A stretch of DNA of 17,967 nt from Selenomonadaceae bacterium (GCA_016280345.1 JAEEGN010000078.1:1-17967), one strand, 5' to 3'. Positions 1 through 7,746 are shown, numbered from the stretch's first letter. Numbers and translations are program-made. The notes: generated by a model from the sequence alone, not told the origin.

Positions 1-879
1 CTGCTGGGCTTCCTGGCTCAGGAGATAATCGACGAACTTCTTGGCAGCGTCAACGTTCTTGGAGCCCTTGAAGATCGCGACCGGGCTCGGAACCATCAGC
101 AGCTCTTTCGGATAGACCATGGCGAGATGCGCGCCCTTGGCGATCTTGCTGTTGGTGATGTAATCAACGCCGAGGCAGGCGGTGAGCTCGCCGGCGGAGG
201 TATCGTCAACGACCTGGCCGGAGCCCTTGCCGATGCGGGTGCCGTTGGCATGCAGGCGATTGAAGAAATCCCAGCCGAACTGCTTCTCGAGCAGCGCGAC
301 GCTCATGTAGGACGTGCCGGAAAGCGCCGGATCGGCGATGCCGAACGCGTTCTTGTACTCAGGCTTCGTGGCCAGGTCTTCCCACTGGGTCGGCGGCGTC
401 TTCACCTTGTCGGTGTTGATGACGATGCCCAGCGTGCCGAGACGGGCCGCCGTGAAGGATCCATCGTAATCGTTGAACGGGTTGAGGAGCTCGCCCAGGT
501 TGGACGGCTTGTAGTTCTCCAGGATGCCCTCGGACTTCATCTGATAGAAGTCAGGCACTTCGCTGGTCCAGATGACGTCGGCCAGGATGTGGCCGCTCTG
601 GCGCTCCGCCGCGATCTTCGCCATCAGCTTGCCGGCGCCGGCGGACTGGTAATCCACGTCAATGTCCGGGTACTTCTTCTTGAAGCCCTCGATAATGCCG
701 CTGATCAGAGACTCCTTCATCGAGGTGTAGATGACCAGCTTGCTGCCCTTGGACGCCGCGGCGCCCGAGCCGCTGCCCGAAGACGCCGGCTTCTGGGGGC
801 CGCCGCCGCAACCGGCCAGGAGGGCGGATGAAACCACCATGACCAGCAGCATCAGAAACGCGATACACTTTCTCCTCAT
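1..879 (-). CDS. ABC transporter solute-binding lipoprotein (Fe3+/AfuA-like family), 3' end cut by window
   Basis: Extracellular solute-binding protein that would capture a ligand at the outer face of the membrane and deliver it to an ABC permease. The visible 293 residues start with a lipoprotein signal: basic MRRK, a hydrophobic stretch, then LLAGC with Cys24 as the lipidated residue and a Gly/Ser/Ala-rich linker to about residue 46. The mature part begins LVIYTSMKESL and continues with a GAGKLMAKIAAE segment and an ADVIWTSE segment, the pattern of type 2 binding proteins of the AfuA/FbpA class. The start is fixed by AGGAG at 887-891, seven bases before the ATG. The frame is still open at base 1, so the C-terminus lies outside and any permease and ATPase genes downstream cannot be seen. 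It is transcribed divergently from the sensor kinase. The ligand is unknown: iron, phosphonate, sugar phosphate and polyamine binders share this fold. Family call firm, substrate not. Confidence 0.9.
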   Translation of the reverse strand, partial: MRRKCIAFLMLLVMVVSSALLAGCGGGPQKPASSGSGSGAAASKGSKLVIYTSMKESLISGIIEGFKKKYPDIDVDYQSAGAGKLMAKIAAERQSGHILADVIWTSEVPDFYQMKSEGILENYKPSNLGELLNPFNDYDGSFTAARLGTLGIVINTDKVKTPPTQWEDLATKPEYKNAFGIADPALSGTSYMSVALLEKQFGWDFFNRLHANGTRIGKGSGQVVDDTSAGELTACLGVDYITNSKIAKGAHLAMVYPKELLMVPSPVAIFKGSKNVDAAKKFVDYLLSQEAQQ

Positions 880-915
880 ACTCTCACTCCTCTGAAAATA
901 ATTAAGGATGCGCGT

Positions 916-935
916 CCGAAAGAGAACACTTTCGG
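916..935 (-). promoter_or_regulatory. 5'-UTR inverted repeat of the solute-binding gene
   Basis: CCGAAAG and CTTTCGG form a perfect 7-bp inverted repeat around a 6-base loop. It lies about 10-30 bases downstream of the predicted transcription start, so it would form a hairpin near the 5' end of the mRNA or act as a dyad operator. No T-run follows it, so it is not a terminator. Function inferred from position only. Confidence 0.5.
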
Positions 936-950
936 AAAGCCTATACCCAT

Positions 951-979
951 ATTATAATCGCCCGGCGGCAAGAAAACAA
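951..979 (-). promoter_or_regulatory. sigma-A promoter of the solute-binding lipoprotein gene
   Basis: On the minus strand a TTGTTT -35 box (979-974) and a perfect TATAAT -10 box (956-951) are separated by exactly 17 bases, 72 bases upstream of the start codon. The second solute-binding gene at 15718-16773 has the same TTGTTT-17-TATAAT arrangement. Confidence 0.8.
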
Positions 980-982
980 GCC

Positions 983-1001
983 TTATTTCGCATTATTTCG
1001 C
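983..1001. repeat. Two 9-bp direct repeats with 10-bp period between divergent promoters
   Basis: TTATTTCGC occurs at 983-991 and again, identically, at 993-1001, so the two copies are one helical turn apart. They lie just upstream of the -35 box of the minus-strand solute-binding gene (roughly -39 to -57 from its predicted start) and about -56 to -74 from the predicted start of the kinase gene. A related pair, GCGGAAA at 1000-1006 and 1011-1017, follows. This geometry is typical of a tandem response-regulator or activator site; the assignment is inference. Confidence 0.5.
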
Positions 1002-1021
1002 GGAAAACGCGCGGAAATCTT

Positions 1022-1050
1022 TTGCCAAATCCGCCGCTCTATAGTATAGT
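1022..1050 (+). promoter_or_regulatory. sigma-A promoter of the hybrid sensor kinase gene
   Basis: TTGCCA (1022-1027) and TATAGT (1045-1050) with a 17-base spacer, about 45 bases before the kinase start codon. The TATAGT -10 box recurs in the two other plus-strand promoters of this window. Confidence 0.75.
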
Positions 1051-1095
1051 AATATAAGGTGCGGAAATGACAGTCTCGGAAGGGAGATGTGCTAT

Positions 1096-3858
1096 GTGCG
1101 GCGGCTCTGGGCGGTTTTGTGGATGACGCTTGTCCTTCTGGCTTGCAGCCATTGCGAGGCGGTTGGCGTAGGATACGTTCCAACGCCAGGCTTTACTGCG
1201 CACCAGTATAACGGGCAGATGAACGGCTACGCCTTCGACTGGCTGCGGCAGACGGTCGTCAAGGGAGGCTATTCCCTGCGGTACTGGCCGCACGACAATT
1301 ATGACGCCATGGCGCGCTCCCTGACAGCGGGGGAAGTCGACGTCATCGCGGGCTACGGCGACCGGCCGAAGACGCCGGGGATCACCTTCCTCTCCATCGG
1401 CGAGCAGCCCTGCGTTCTCTACAAGAATCCCTTCCGCGACAACATCTATTTCGATGATTTCAAGGCCTTCAATGGCTGCCGCGTCGCCCTCCTCCGTGGC
1501 TCCTCCGAGGCGGAGGCCTTCGCCCGTTACGCGAAGCAGCACGCCTTTTCCTACCAGGCGGTTTTCTTCGATGACCACCACGGCGTGTTCCGAGCCCTGG
1601 ACGCCGGCACCGTCGATATCGCCGCCGCCAGCATCTTCTACGGGACCAAAGACTTCCGCGTCGTGGGCTTTTTCGGCAGCACCAGCGCCTGGCTCGGCTT
1701 CCGCGCCGGCAGCCCGCTCTATGACGCCATCGCCAGTTTGCAGCGCCAACAGCTTTTCACGATGAACGACCCGGCGGACAAGATTGACGTCCGCCGGTAC
1801 CACGGCAATACCTTTCACCACTCCACGCTGACCCGGGAAGAAGTCCGCTGGCTGGAGAAGAACCCGACCCTCCGCCTGGCCTGCTTCAACCGCGCCCCCC
1901 TCGCCTATACGGACAAGGAGACGGGGCAGCCGATGGGCATCAACATCGACATCATGCAGTCCCTGGCCGATATGGTCGGGATGCAGCTGAAATTCGACTT
2001 CCTGGTCCCGGGGACGGGGACCTTCGATCCCATCCGGGGCGGCTCCGCCGATGCCATCGGCAGCGTCGTGAGCCTGGAGGGCCGGACCGATCTGAACGGA
2101 GTCCAGCTCACCCTGCCCTACCTTTACAGTTACATGGTCTTTATCGGCCGCCGGGGCGCCGTCTTCGATTCCAGCCAGTCTTACAAGATTGCCCTGACCG
2201 AGCACTCCACCGGCATGGCCGCCTGGCTCCGCCAGAACTACGCCGACTGTCCCGTCACCTTCTTTCCGTCGCAGGACGCCTGCCTGCAGGCGATCCTGTC
2301 CGGCCAGGCGGACTTCACGCTGCAGAACATCAGCGTCGCGACCCGGATTCTCCAAAGTCCCCGCTATGAAGACCTTTTCCTGTTGCCATCGCCGCTGATC
2401 CCGGAGAATTACTGCCTGGCCATCAGCGCCGGCGCGCCGCCGGAGTTCCTCTCCATCCTCAACAAGGGGATCCGGGCCCTGGATCCGGAGCAGATCCAGG
2501 CCATTGTGCTGAACCATACGGCCAACGCGCCTTACCAGCAGGACACGTCGGATTACCTCTACCAGTTCCGACTGGCGCTGGCGGCCAGCATCATCCTGAT
2601 GGTGCTGCTGATCCTGCTTCTCTACTACGCGTTCCGCCAGAAGCGCACACATATCCAGACGCTGACGGATAATAACGCGGCCCTGACGCAGGCCATCTCC
2701 GATGCCGACTTCGCCAATCAGGCGAAAAGCCGCTTCCTGGCCCGCATGAGCCACGAGCTCCGCACCCCGATGAACGCCATCCTGGGCTTCACCTCCATTG
2801 CCCAGGGGCAGACGGGAAACCCGACGGCCATCGCCGGCAGTCTCCAGAAGATACGCCTCTCCTCTCAGGCGCTGCTTTCCATCATCAACGACATCCTCGA
2901 TATGTCGGCCATCGAGAGCAACAAGCTCCAGATCAAGAACGCGCCTTTCCTGCTGGACGATACCATCACCACCGTCCGGGAAATGTACCAGCCCCAGTGC
3001 GAGTTCAAGGGGGTCTCCTTCGACGTGGGGGACCGGGTTCAAAACCGCCGGCTGGGCGGCGACCAGAACCGTCTGAACCAGATTCTGCTGAACCTCGTCT
3101 CCAACGCGGTCAAGTTCACGCCGACGGGGGGCTCGGTGCGGGTCAATTTCGACGAGGAATCCATCGCGGGCGAGACGGACCGCGTTCTGCTGGTGATCCG
3201 GGTCACGGATACCGGCATCGGCATGACCGACGAGTTCCGTCAGCGGCTGTTCCGCCCCTTCGAGCAGGCATCGGCCCTCATCTTCCAGAAATACGGCGGC
3301 AGCGGCCTCGGCCTCTCCATCACCAAGAACCTCACCACGCTGATGAACGGATCCATCGACGTGGTTACCGCCCCGGGACAGGGAACGACCTTCACCCTCC
3401 GCCTGCCGTTCCAGCGGCTGGAGGCAGAGCCGGATTCCGGAAACGCTTCGGCGAACGGCGCTTCTCCCGCCTATGATTTCAGCGGCCGCCACGTCCTCGT
3501 AGCCGAGGATAACGCCCTGAACCTTGAAATCGCCACCGCGCTTCTGGAAAACGTCGGCCTCACGCTGACAACGGCGGCGGACGGCCAGCAGGCAATCGAT
3601 CGCTTCGAGGCCTCGTCCCCCGGCGAATTCGACCTGATTCTCATGGACATCCAGATGCCCATTCTCGACGGCTATGAGGCCACCCGGCGCATCCGGGCCT
3701 CCGCCCGGACCGACGCCGCTTTGCCCATCGTCGCCATGACCGCCAACGCTTTCCCCGAGGACATCCAGAAAGCCCGGGAAGCCGGCATGAATGACCATCT
3801 GGCCAAGCCCATCGAGGTCGATAAACTCTACCAGACATTGGCCAGATACCTCCAGTGA
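1096..3858 (+). CDS. Hybrid sensor histidine kinase/response regulator with tandem periplasmic solute-binding domains
   Basis: Membrane hybrid kinase of the BvgS/EvgS architecture, 920 residues. Order: signal sequence about 1-22; a first SBP_bac_3-like domain about 24-225; a second, clearer one about 243-470 (LRLACFNRAPLAY, GINIDIMQ); one transmembrane helix about 493-513; a short coil; HisKA with the H-box SHELRTPMNAILGF, phosphoacceptor His553; HATPase_c with NLVSNAVKFT, DTGIGM and GGSGLGLS; and a C-terminal receiver with the acidic pair Glu804/Asp805, phosphoacceptor Asp851 (MDIQMP) and Lys904. There is no HPt domain and no DNA-binding domain, so a separate HPt/regulator is needed and none is visible nearby. 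The GTG at 1096 is preferred over the ATG at 1087 because the GGAAGGGAG ribosome site abuts 1087 but sits about nine bases before 1096. SBP_bac_3 sensors commonly bind amino acids or similar small solutes, which fits the symporter gene downstream; the actual ligand is unknown. Confidence 0.93.
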   Translation: MRRLWAVLWMTLVLLACSHCEAVGVGYVPTPGFTAHQYNGQMNGYAFDWLRQTVVKGGYSLRYWPHDNYDAMARSLTAGEVDVIAGYGDRPKTPGITFLSIGEQPCVLYKNPFRDNIYFDDFKAFNGCRVALLRGSSEAEAFARYAKQHAFSYQAVFFDDHHGVFRALDAGTVDIAAASIFYGTKDFRVVGFFGSTSAWLGFRAGSPLYDAIASLQRQQLFTMNDPADKIDVRRYHGNTFHHSTLTREEVRWLEKNPTLRLACFNRAPLAYTDKETGQPMGINIDIMQSLADMVGMQLKFDFLVPGTGTFDPIRGGSADAIGSVVSLEGRTDLNGVQLTLPYLYSYMVFIGRRGAVFDSSQSYKIALTEHSTGMAAWLRQNYADCPVTFFPSQDACLQAILSGQADFTLQNISVATRILQSPRYEDLFLLPSPLIPENYCLAISAGAPPEFLSILNKGIRALDPEQIQAIVLNHTANAPYQQDTSDYLYQFRLALAASIILMVLLILLLYYAFRQKRTHIQTLTDNNAALTQAISDADFANQAKSRFLARMSHELRTPMNAILGFTSIAQGQTGNPTAIAGSLQKIRLSSQALLSIINDILDMSAIESNKLQIKNAPFLLDDTITTVREMYQPQCEFKGVSFDVGDRVQNRRLGGDQNRLNQILLNLVSNAVKFTPTGGSVRVNFDEESIAGETDRVLLVIRVTDTGIGMTDEFRQRLFRPFEQASALIFQKYGGSGLGLSITKNLTTLMNGSIDVVTAPGQGTTFTLRLPFQRLEAEPDSGNASANGASPAYDFSGRHVLVAEDNALNLEIATALLENVGLTLTTAADGQQAIDRFEASSPGEFDLILMDIQMPILDGYEATRRIRASARTDAALPIVAMTANAFPEDIQKAREAGMNDHLAKPIEVDKLYQTLARYLQ

Positions 3859-3873
3859 TTCCGACAAAAACAT

Positions 3874-3892
3874 CGGGCCGCGCCGCGGCCCG
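3874..3892 (+). other. Intercistronic GC hairpin between kinase and symporter genes
   Basis: CGGGCCGC and GCGGCCCG pair perfectly over 8 bp around a 3-base loop in the 55-bp gap between the two genes. No T-run follows, so it is probably not a full terminator. It may tune readthrough or mRNA stability and so the kinase-to-transporter ratio. Confidence 0.5.
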
Positions 3893-3913
3893 CTTGAAAG
3901 GGATGCATACTGT

Positions 3914-5287
3914 ATGAGCAGCAATACCTTTTCCTCGCGCATAGGCTTCATTCTCGTTTCCGCCGGTTGCGCCATCGGTCTCGGCAACGTCTGGCGCTTC
4001 CCCTATATCGCCGGCAAATACGGCGGCGCGGCCTTCGTGCTGACGTATCTCCTGTTCCTCGCCATCCTGGGCCTGCCCATCGTGCTGGCGGAATTCGCCG
4101 TGGGGCGGGCCAGCGTGCGGAGCGTCGCCACTTCCTTCGACGCGCTGGAACCTCCGGGCACGAAATGGCACTGGTACAAGTACGGCGCCATCGCCGGCAA
4201 CTTCCTGCTGATGATGTTCTACACCCCGGTCTCCGGCTGGATGACCTACTATCTTTACAAGGAGGCCGTGGGCGGCTTTGAGGGCCTCGACCCCGCCGGC
4301 ATCGGCGGCGTCTTCGGCGGACTCCTTTCCAGCCCCGGCGTCATGGCCGGCAACATGATCCTGATGGTGCTGCTGGGCTTCGGCGTCTGCTACCTCGGCG
4401 TCCGGGCCGGCGTCGAGCGCATCACGAAGCTCGTCATGTCGCTGCTGCTGGTGCTGATGGTCGTTCTGGCGGTGAAATCCGCCACGCTGCCCGGCGGCGA
4501 GGAAGGCATCCGCTACTATCTCTGGCCCGACTTCGCCCGCTTCGCCGAGCACGGCCTCGGCGAGCCCATCGCCGCCGCCATGGGACAGGCCTTCTTCACC
4601 CTGAGCATCGGCATCGGCGCCCTGGCCATCTTCGGCAGTTACATCACCAAGAAAAAGAAGCTGACCGGCGAGGCCGTCTGGGTCATCCTGCTCGATACCT
4701 TCGTGGCGCTGATGGCCGGCTTCATCATCTTCCCGGCCTGCTCCAGCTACGGTGTGAGCCCGGACAGCGGCCCGAACCTCCTGTTCATCACCCTGCCGAA
4801 CATCTTCAACAACATGCCGGGCGGCCGGCTCTGGGGGACGCTGTTCTTCCTGTTCATGTTCTTCGCCGCCCTGTCCACCGTCATCGCCGTCTTCGAGAAC
4901 ATCATCGCCTGCCTCATGGAACTCATGCGCCGCGACCGCAAGACGGTCATCCGGGTGCTGTGCCCGGCGATGATCCTGCTGGCCATGCCCTGCGTCCTGG
5001 GCTTCAATCTCTGGGGCGCCTTCCAGCCCCTGGGCCCCGGCAGCTGCGTCCTCGACCTCGAGGACTTCCTCGTCAGCGACAACCTGCTGCCCATCGGCGG
5101 TTTCCTCTACATCACCTTCTGCACCAGCCGCTACGGCTGGGGCTGGAATAACTTCCTGGCCGAAGTCAATGCCGGCCAGGGGATTCCGTTCCCCACGGCC
5201 CTTCGCTTCTACGTGAGCTACATCCTGCCGCTGATCATCCTGGCCATCTTCGCCAACGGCTACTACGCCCGCTTCTTCCACGGGTGA
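3914..5287 (+). CDS. Sodium-dependent transporter, NSS (SLC6/SNF) family
   Basis: Secondary transporter of 457 residues that uses the sodium gradient to import a small substrate, in bacteria usually an amino acid (relatives: LeuT, MhsT, TnaT). The diagnostic helix-1 sequence SAGCAIGLGNVWRFPY is at residues 16-31, followed by GGAAFVLTYLLFLAILGLPIVLAEFAVGR. Hydrophobic segments continue along the whole length. The size matches the 11-helix bacterial branch (about 450 residues) rather than 12-helix LeuT. The ATG at 3914 is chosen because GAAAGGGA precedes it at a suitable distance and it lies just before the conserved N-terminus; upstream in-frame codons overlap the end of the kinase gene. It lies 55 bp after the kinase gene with no terminator between, so co-transcription is likely and an amino acid is a reasonable guess for both. 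Substrate not determinable from sequence. Confidence 0.93.
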   Translation: MSSNTFSSRIGFILVSAGCAIGLGNVWRFPYIAGKYGGAAFVLTYLLFLAILGLPIVLAEFAVGRASVRSVATSFDALEPPGTKWHWYKYGAIAGNFLLMMFYTPVSGWMTYYLYKEAVGGFEGLDPAGIGGVFGGLLSSPGVMAGNMILMVLLGFGVCYLGVRAGVERITKLVMSLLLVLMVVLAVKSATLPGGEEGIRYYLWPDFARFAEHGLGEPIAAAMGQAFFTLSIGIGALAIFGSYITKKKKLTGEAVWVILLDTFVALMAGFIIFPACSSYGVSPDSGPNLLFITLPNIFNNMPGGRLWGTLFFLFMFFAALSTVIAVFENIIACLMELMRRDRKTVIRVLCPAMILLAMPCVLGFNLWGAFQPLGPGSCVLDLEDFLVSDNLLPIGGFLYITFCTSRYGWGWNNFLAEVNAGQGIPFPTALRFYVSYILPLIILAIFANGYYARFFHG

Positions 5288-5310
5288 GCCGCGCCGGCCG
5301 TCGTAACGCG

Positions 5311-5343
5311 AACGCCCCGCGCCATGAAAGCGCGGGGCGTTTT
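5311..5343 (+). terminator. Rho-independent terminator after the symporter gene
   Basis: A perfect 12-bp stem, AACGCCCCGCGC (5311-5322) with GCGCGGGGCGTT (5330-5341), closes a 7-base loop and runs into TTTT. It lies 23 bases after the symporter stop codon and closes the kinase-symporter unit. Confidence 0.9.
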
Positions 5344-5393
5344 CCGTCGCCGCCTCCGTTCCCGCCCGGCACAGCCACGCCGTCCCCCCCTCC

Positions 5394-5422
5394 TTGACGG
5401 GGTTTCCCGGATTTAGTATAGT
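5394..5422 (+). promoter_or_regulatory. sigma-A promoter of the redox cassette
   Basis: TTGACG (5394-5399), a 17-base spacer, then TATAGT (5417-5422). It lies about 50 bases before the ATG of the cysteine-rich protein gene and just after the preceding terminator, so the cassette is its own transcription unit. Confidence 0.85.
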
Positions 5423-5472
5423 AGATTACAGAGTTATTGTCCGTCATTTCGCATGAAAAAGGAGGAATCACG

Positions 5473-5985
5473 ATGGCAGAGAACAAGAAGTACACCCCGG
5501 AGGAAATCGAGGCCCTGGCGGAGCAGGCGTCCCAGAAGGCGATGGCGCATTTCAAGGAGGGGCTGAACTGCGGCGAGTGCGTGTTCCAGGGGTATCTGGA
5601 ACTGGGCCTCACCGACTACCCGCCGGAGGTCATCGCGCTGGTGTCCGGCATGGGCGGCGGCATGGGCTTCACCAAGCACACCTGCGGTGCCGTGAACGCC
5701 GGCATGTGCGTCATCGGCAGCCGCCACGGGCGCAAGAATCCCTTCGCCAAAGCGACGTTCGAGGAGCGGGTGGACGAACTCCACCACGAGGGCACCGGCA
5801 TCTATCCGCGCCACGGCGAGTACGTGCGCCAGTGTATCGCCGAGTGGGGAACCATCGAGTGCCGCGATCTCTGCTTCCCCTTTGACGAGACGACGCCGGA
5901 GGGCAAAAAGGATCGCGCCCGCAACTGCAAGAAGCTCATCGGCTGGTGCGCCAAGGCGGCGACGAAGGCCGCGCTGCAGGATTGA
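5473..5985 (+). CDS. C-GCAxxG-C-C family probable redox protein
   Basis: Cytoplasmic protein of 170 residues with nine cysteines. The family pattern is visible: LNCGEC (Cys33, Cys36), a glycine-rich GMGGGMGF stretch at 59-66, TCGAVNAG with Cys71 at 70-77, Cys79, Cys121, then CRDLC (Cys130, Cys134), and Cys152 and Cys159 near the C-terminus. This matches the family named for its cysteine motif (C_GCAxxG_C_C, Pfam PF09719), whose biochemical role is not settled; a redox or metal-binding role is presumed from the cysteines. The start at 5473 follows a strong GGAGGA six bases upstream; an in-frame ATG at 5437 has no such site. No signal peptide. The gene is the first of a two-gene unit, 9 bp ahead of a CoA-disulfide-reductase-like flavoenzyme, which suggests that this enzyme may act on it or share its pathway (inference). 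Confidence 0.88.
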   Translation: MAENKKYTPEEIEALAEQASQKAMAHFKEGLNCGECVFQGYLELGLTDYPPEVIALVSGMGGGMGFTKHTCGAVNAGMCVIGSRHGRKNPFAKATFEERVDELHHEGTGIYPRHGEYVRQCIAEWGTIECRDLCFPFDETTPEGKKDRARNCKKLIGWCAKAATKAALQD

Positions 5986-5994
5986 GGTGCCGCT

Positions 5995-7692
5995 ATGGGA
6001 ATGAAAATCCGCATCGTCGGCGGCGTGACCGGCGGGGCTTCGGCGGCGGCCCGGCTCCGACGCCTTGACGAGAGCGCCGACATCGTCATCTTCGAGCGGG
6101 GCGAGCACGTCTCCTACTCGAATTGCAGCCTGCCCTACTTCCTGAGCCGCACCGTGCCGGACAGCGGCAGCCTGCTGATGGTGACGCCGGAGCGGTTCCG
6201 GCGCCAATACAACATTGAGGTACGGACACAAAACGAAGTGCTGGCCATTGACCGGGCGGCGAAAACGATTCGCGTAAAGCGCCTCGCCGACGGCGGCGAA
6301 TACGAGGAACCCTACGACAAACTGATTCTCGCCCCCGGCGCGGCGCCGCTCCGGCCCCGGAGCATCGAGGGCGTTGACGGGGAAAACGTCTTCACCATCC
6401 GCGACGTGCGGGACATCGAACGGCTCGACGATTACCTGACGGCCCATGACGTCCGGGAGGTCGCCGTCGTGGGCGGCGGCTTCATCGGCTGCGAGACGGC
6501 GGAGAACCTGGTGGAATCCGGGCGCCAGGTCACGCTGGTCGAAGCGGCGGACCAGATCATGACGCCCTTCGATTTCGACATGGCCCAGATTCTGGAAAAG
6601 GAAATGATGGACCACGGCGTATCATTGGCCATCGGCGACGGCGTCAAACGCATCGGCGCCGACAGCCTTACCCTGGCCAGCGGCCGGACGGTAAAGGCCG
6701 GCGCCGTGGTGCTGGCCATCGGCAACCGTCCCGAGACGGAGCTGGCGAAGGCGGCGGGACTGGAGATCGGCAGTCTCGGCGGCATCCGCGTCAACCACAA
6801 TTACCGGACCGCCGACCCGGACATCTACGCCGTCGGCGACGCCATCGAAGTCTGTCACCGGCTCACCCGCCAGTGGACGCGGCTGGCGCTGGCCTGGCCC
6901 GCCCAGATGCAGGGCCGGGCGGCGGCCGACCACATCATGGGCATCGCCCATCGCCCGAAGGGCGTCATCGGCTCGTCGGTGCTGCGGATTTTCGATCTCT
7001 ACGCCGCCAGTACCGGCCTTACCGAGCGGGCCGCCCGGGCAGCGGGCATCGCCTGCGACGCCGTTTACGTAATCCCCGCCGACAAGGTGAGCCTGATGCC
7101 GGACAGCGCCCCGATTCACCTGAAGCTCGTCTATGAGACGCCCACCGGGCGACTCCTGGGAGCACAGGCCATCGGCCGCGACGCGGCGGACCGGCGGATT
7201 GACGTCGTGGCGGCCCTGCTCTCGATGGACGGCACCCTGGAGGACCTGAAGGAAACGGAGCTCTGCTACGCGCCGGTGGTGAGCACGGCCAAGGACGCCG
7301 TCCACATGGCGGCGCTGGTGGCGCTGAACCTGCTCGACGGCCGCTTCCGACAGGTCCCGGTGTCAAAGGTGCGGGAACTGGTGGAAAGCGGCGCCTGCAT
7401 CGTCGACGTGCGCGAGCCGGGCGAGTACGCCGCCGGCCATCTGAAGAATGCCGTGAACGTGCCCCTCTCCCAACTCCGGGAGCGGATGGAGGAAATCCCC
7501 CGGGATCGTCCCGTCTATCTCCACTGCCGTTCCAGCCAGCGCAGCTACAACGCCATCATGGCCCTGCAGCAGCACGGATTCAACAACGTCCGGAACATCG
7601 CCGGCTCCTACCTCGGCATCTGTCTCTACGAGTACGCCCAGGACGTCCTCGGCGGCCGTGAGAAAATCGTCACCGCCTACAACTTCAACTGA
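5995..7692 (+). CDS. CoA-disulfide reductase-like flavoprotein with C-terminal rhodanese domain
   Basis: FAD- and NAD(P)H-dependent pyridine nucleotide-disulfide oxidoreductase of 565 residues. An N-terminal FAD-binding motif (VGGVTGGASAAARLRRL, 8-24) is followed by SYSNCSLPY with Cys44, the single redox cysteine that defines the CoA-disulfide reductase/NADH oxidase/persulfide reductase group. The NAD(P)H-binding motif VVGGGFIGCETAENL, a dimerisation domain, and from about residue 450 a rhodanese domain with catalytic Cys511 in HCRSSQRSY follow. Such CoADR-rhodanese fusions are known to reduce CoA or glutathione persulfides or polysulfide, or to act as NADH oxidases; which applies here cannot be read off. 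GAGGTG at 5984-5989 overlaps the stop codon of the previous gene and favours the ATG at 5995 over one at 6001. It is translationally close (9 bp) to the cysteine-rich gene. Confidence 0.92.
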   Translation: MGMKIRIVGGVTGGASAAARLRRLDESADIVIFERGEHVSYSNCSLPYFLSRTVPDSGSLLMVTPERFRRQYNIEVRTQNEVLAIDRAAKTIRVKRLADGGEYEEPYDKLILAPGAAPLRPRSIEGVDGENVFTIRDVRDIERLDDYLTAHDVREVAVVGGGFIGCETAENLVESGRQVTLVEAADQIMTPFDFDMAQILEKEMMDHGVSLAIGDGVKRIGADSLTLASGRTVKAGAVVLAIGNRPETELAKAAGLEIGSLGGIRVNHNYRTADPDIYAVGDAIEVCHRLTRQWTRLALAWPAQMQGRAAADHIMGIAHRPKGVIGSSVLRIFDLYAASTGLTERAARAAGIACDAVYVIPADKVSLMPDSAPIHLKLVYETPTGRLLGAQAIGRDAADRRIDVVAALLSMDGTLEDLKETELCYAPVVSTAKDAVHMAALVALNLLDGRFRQVPVSKVRELVESGACIVDVREPGEYAAGHLKNAVNVPLSQLRERMEEIPRDRPVYLHCRSSQRSYNAIMALQQHGFNNVRNIAGSYLGICLYEYAQDVLGGREKIVTAYNFN

Positions 7693-7705
7693 TTGCAAGG
7701 AAACC

Positions 7706-7746
7706 GGGGCTGACGCCGAAGATCTTTCTCTTCGGGCGTCAGCCCC
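7706..7746 (+). terminator. Probable terminator hairpin after the CoADR-rhodanese gene
   Basis: GGGGCTGACG (7706-7715) pairs with CGTCAGCCCC (7737-7746). The stem continues as CCGAAGA with TCTTCGG after one bulged G. It begins 13 bases after the stop codon. The stem is long (17 pairs) but only two T residues follow, so termination may be incomplete. Confidence 0.65.

Noticed and set aside
127..831. 234-codon plus-strand frame opposite the first solute-binding gene
   Set aside because: The minus strand encodes a recognisable lipoprotein with promoter and ribosome site; this is its shadow.
1039..3987. 982-codon open frame on the minus strand opposite the sensor kinase
   Set aside because: The plus-strand kinase has every expected motif. 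The antisense product is Gly/Arg/Asp/Val-rich with no family features, as is usual for antisense frames in GC-rich codon-biased genes.
3641..5281. 546-codon minus-strand frame opposite the symporter, rich in His/Gln/Asp/Glu
   Set aside because: It is the mirror of a membrane protein's codons in a GC-rich gene; no ribosome site or domain.
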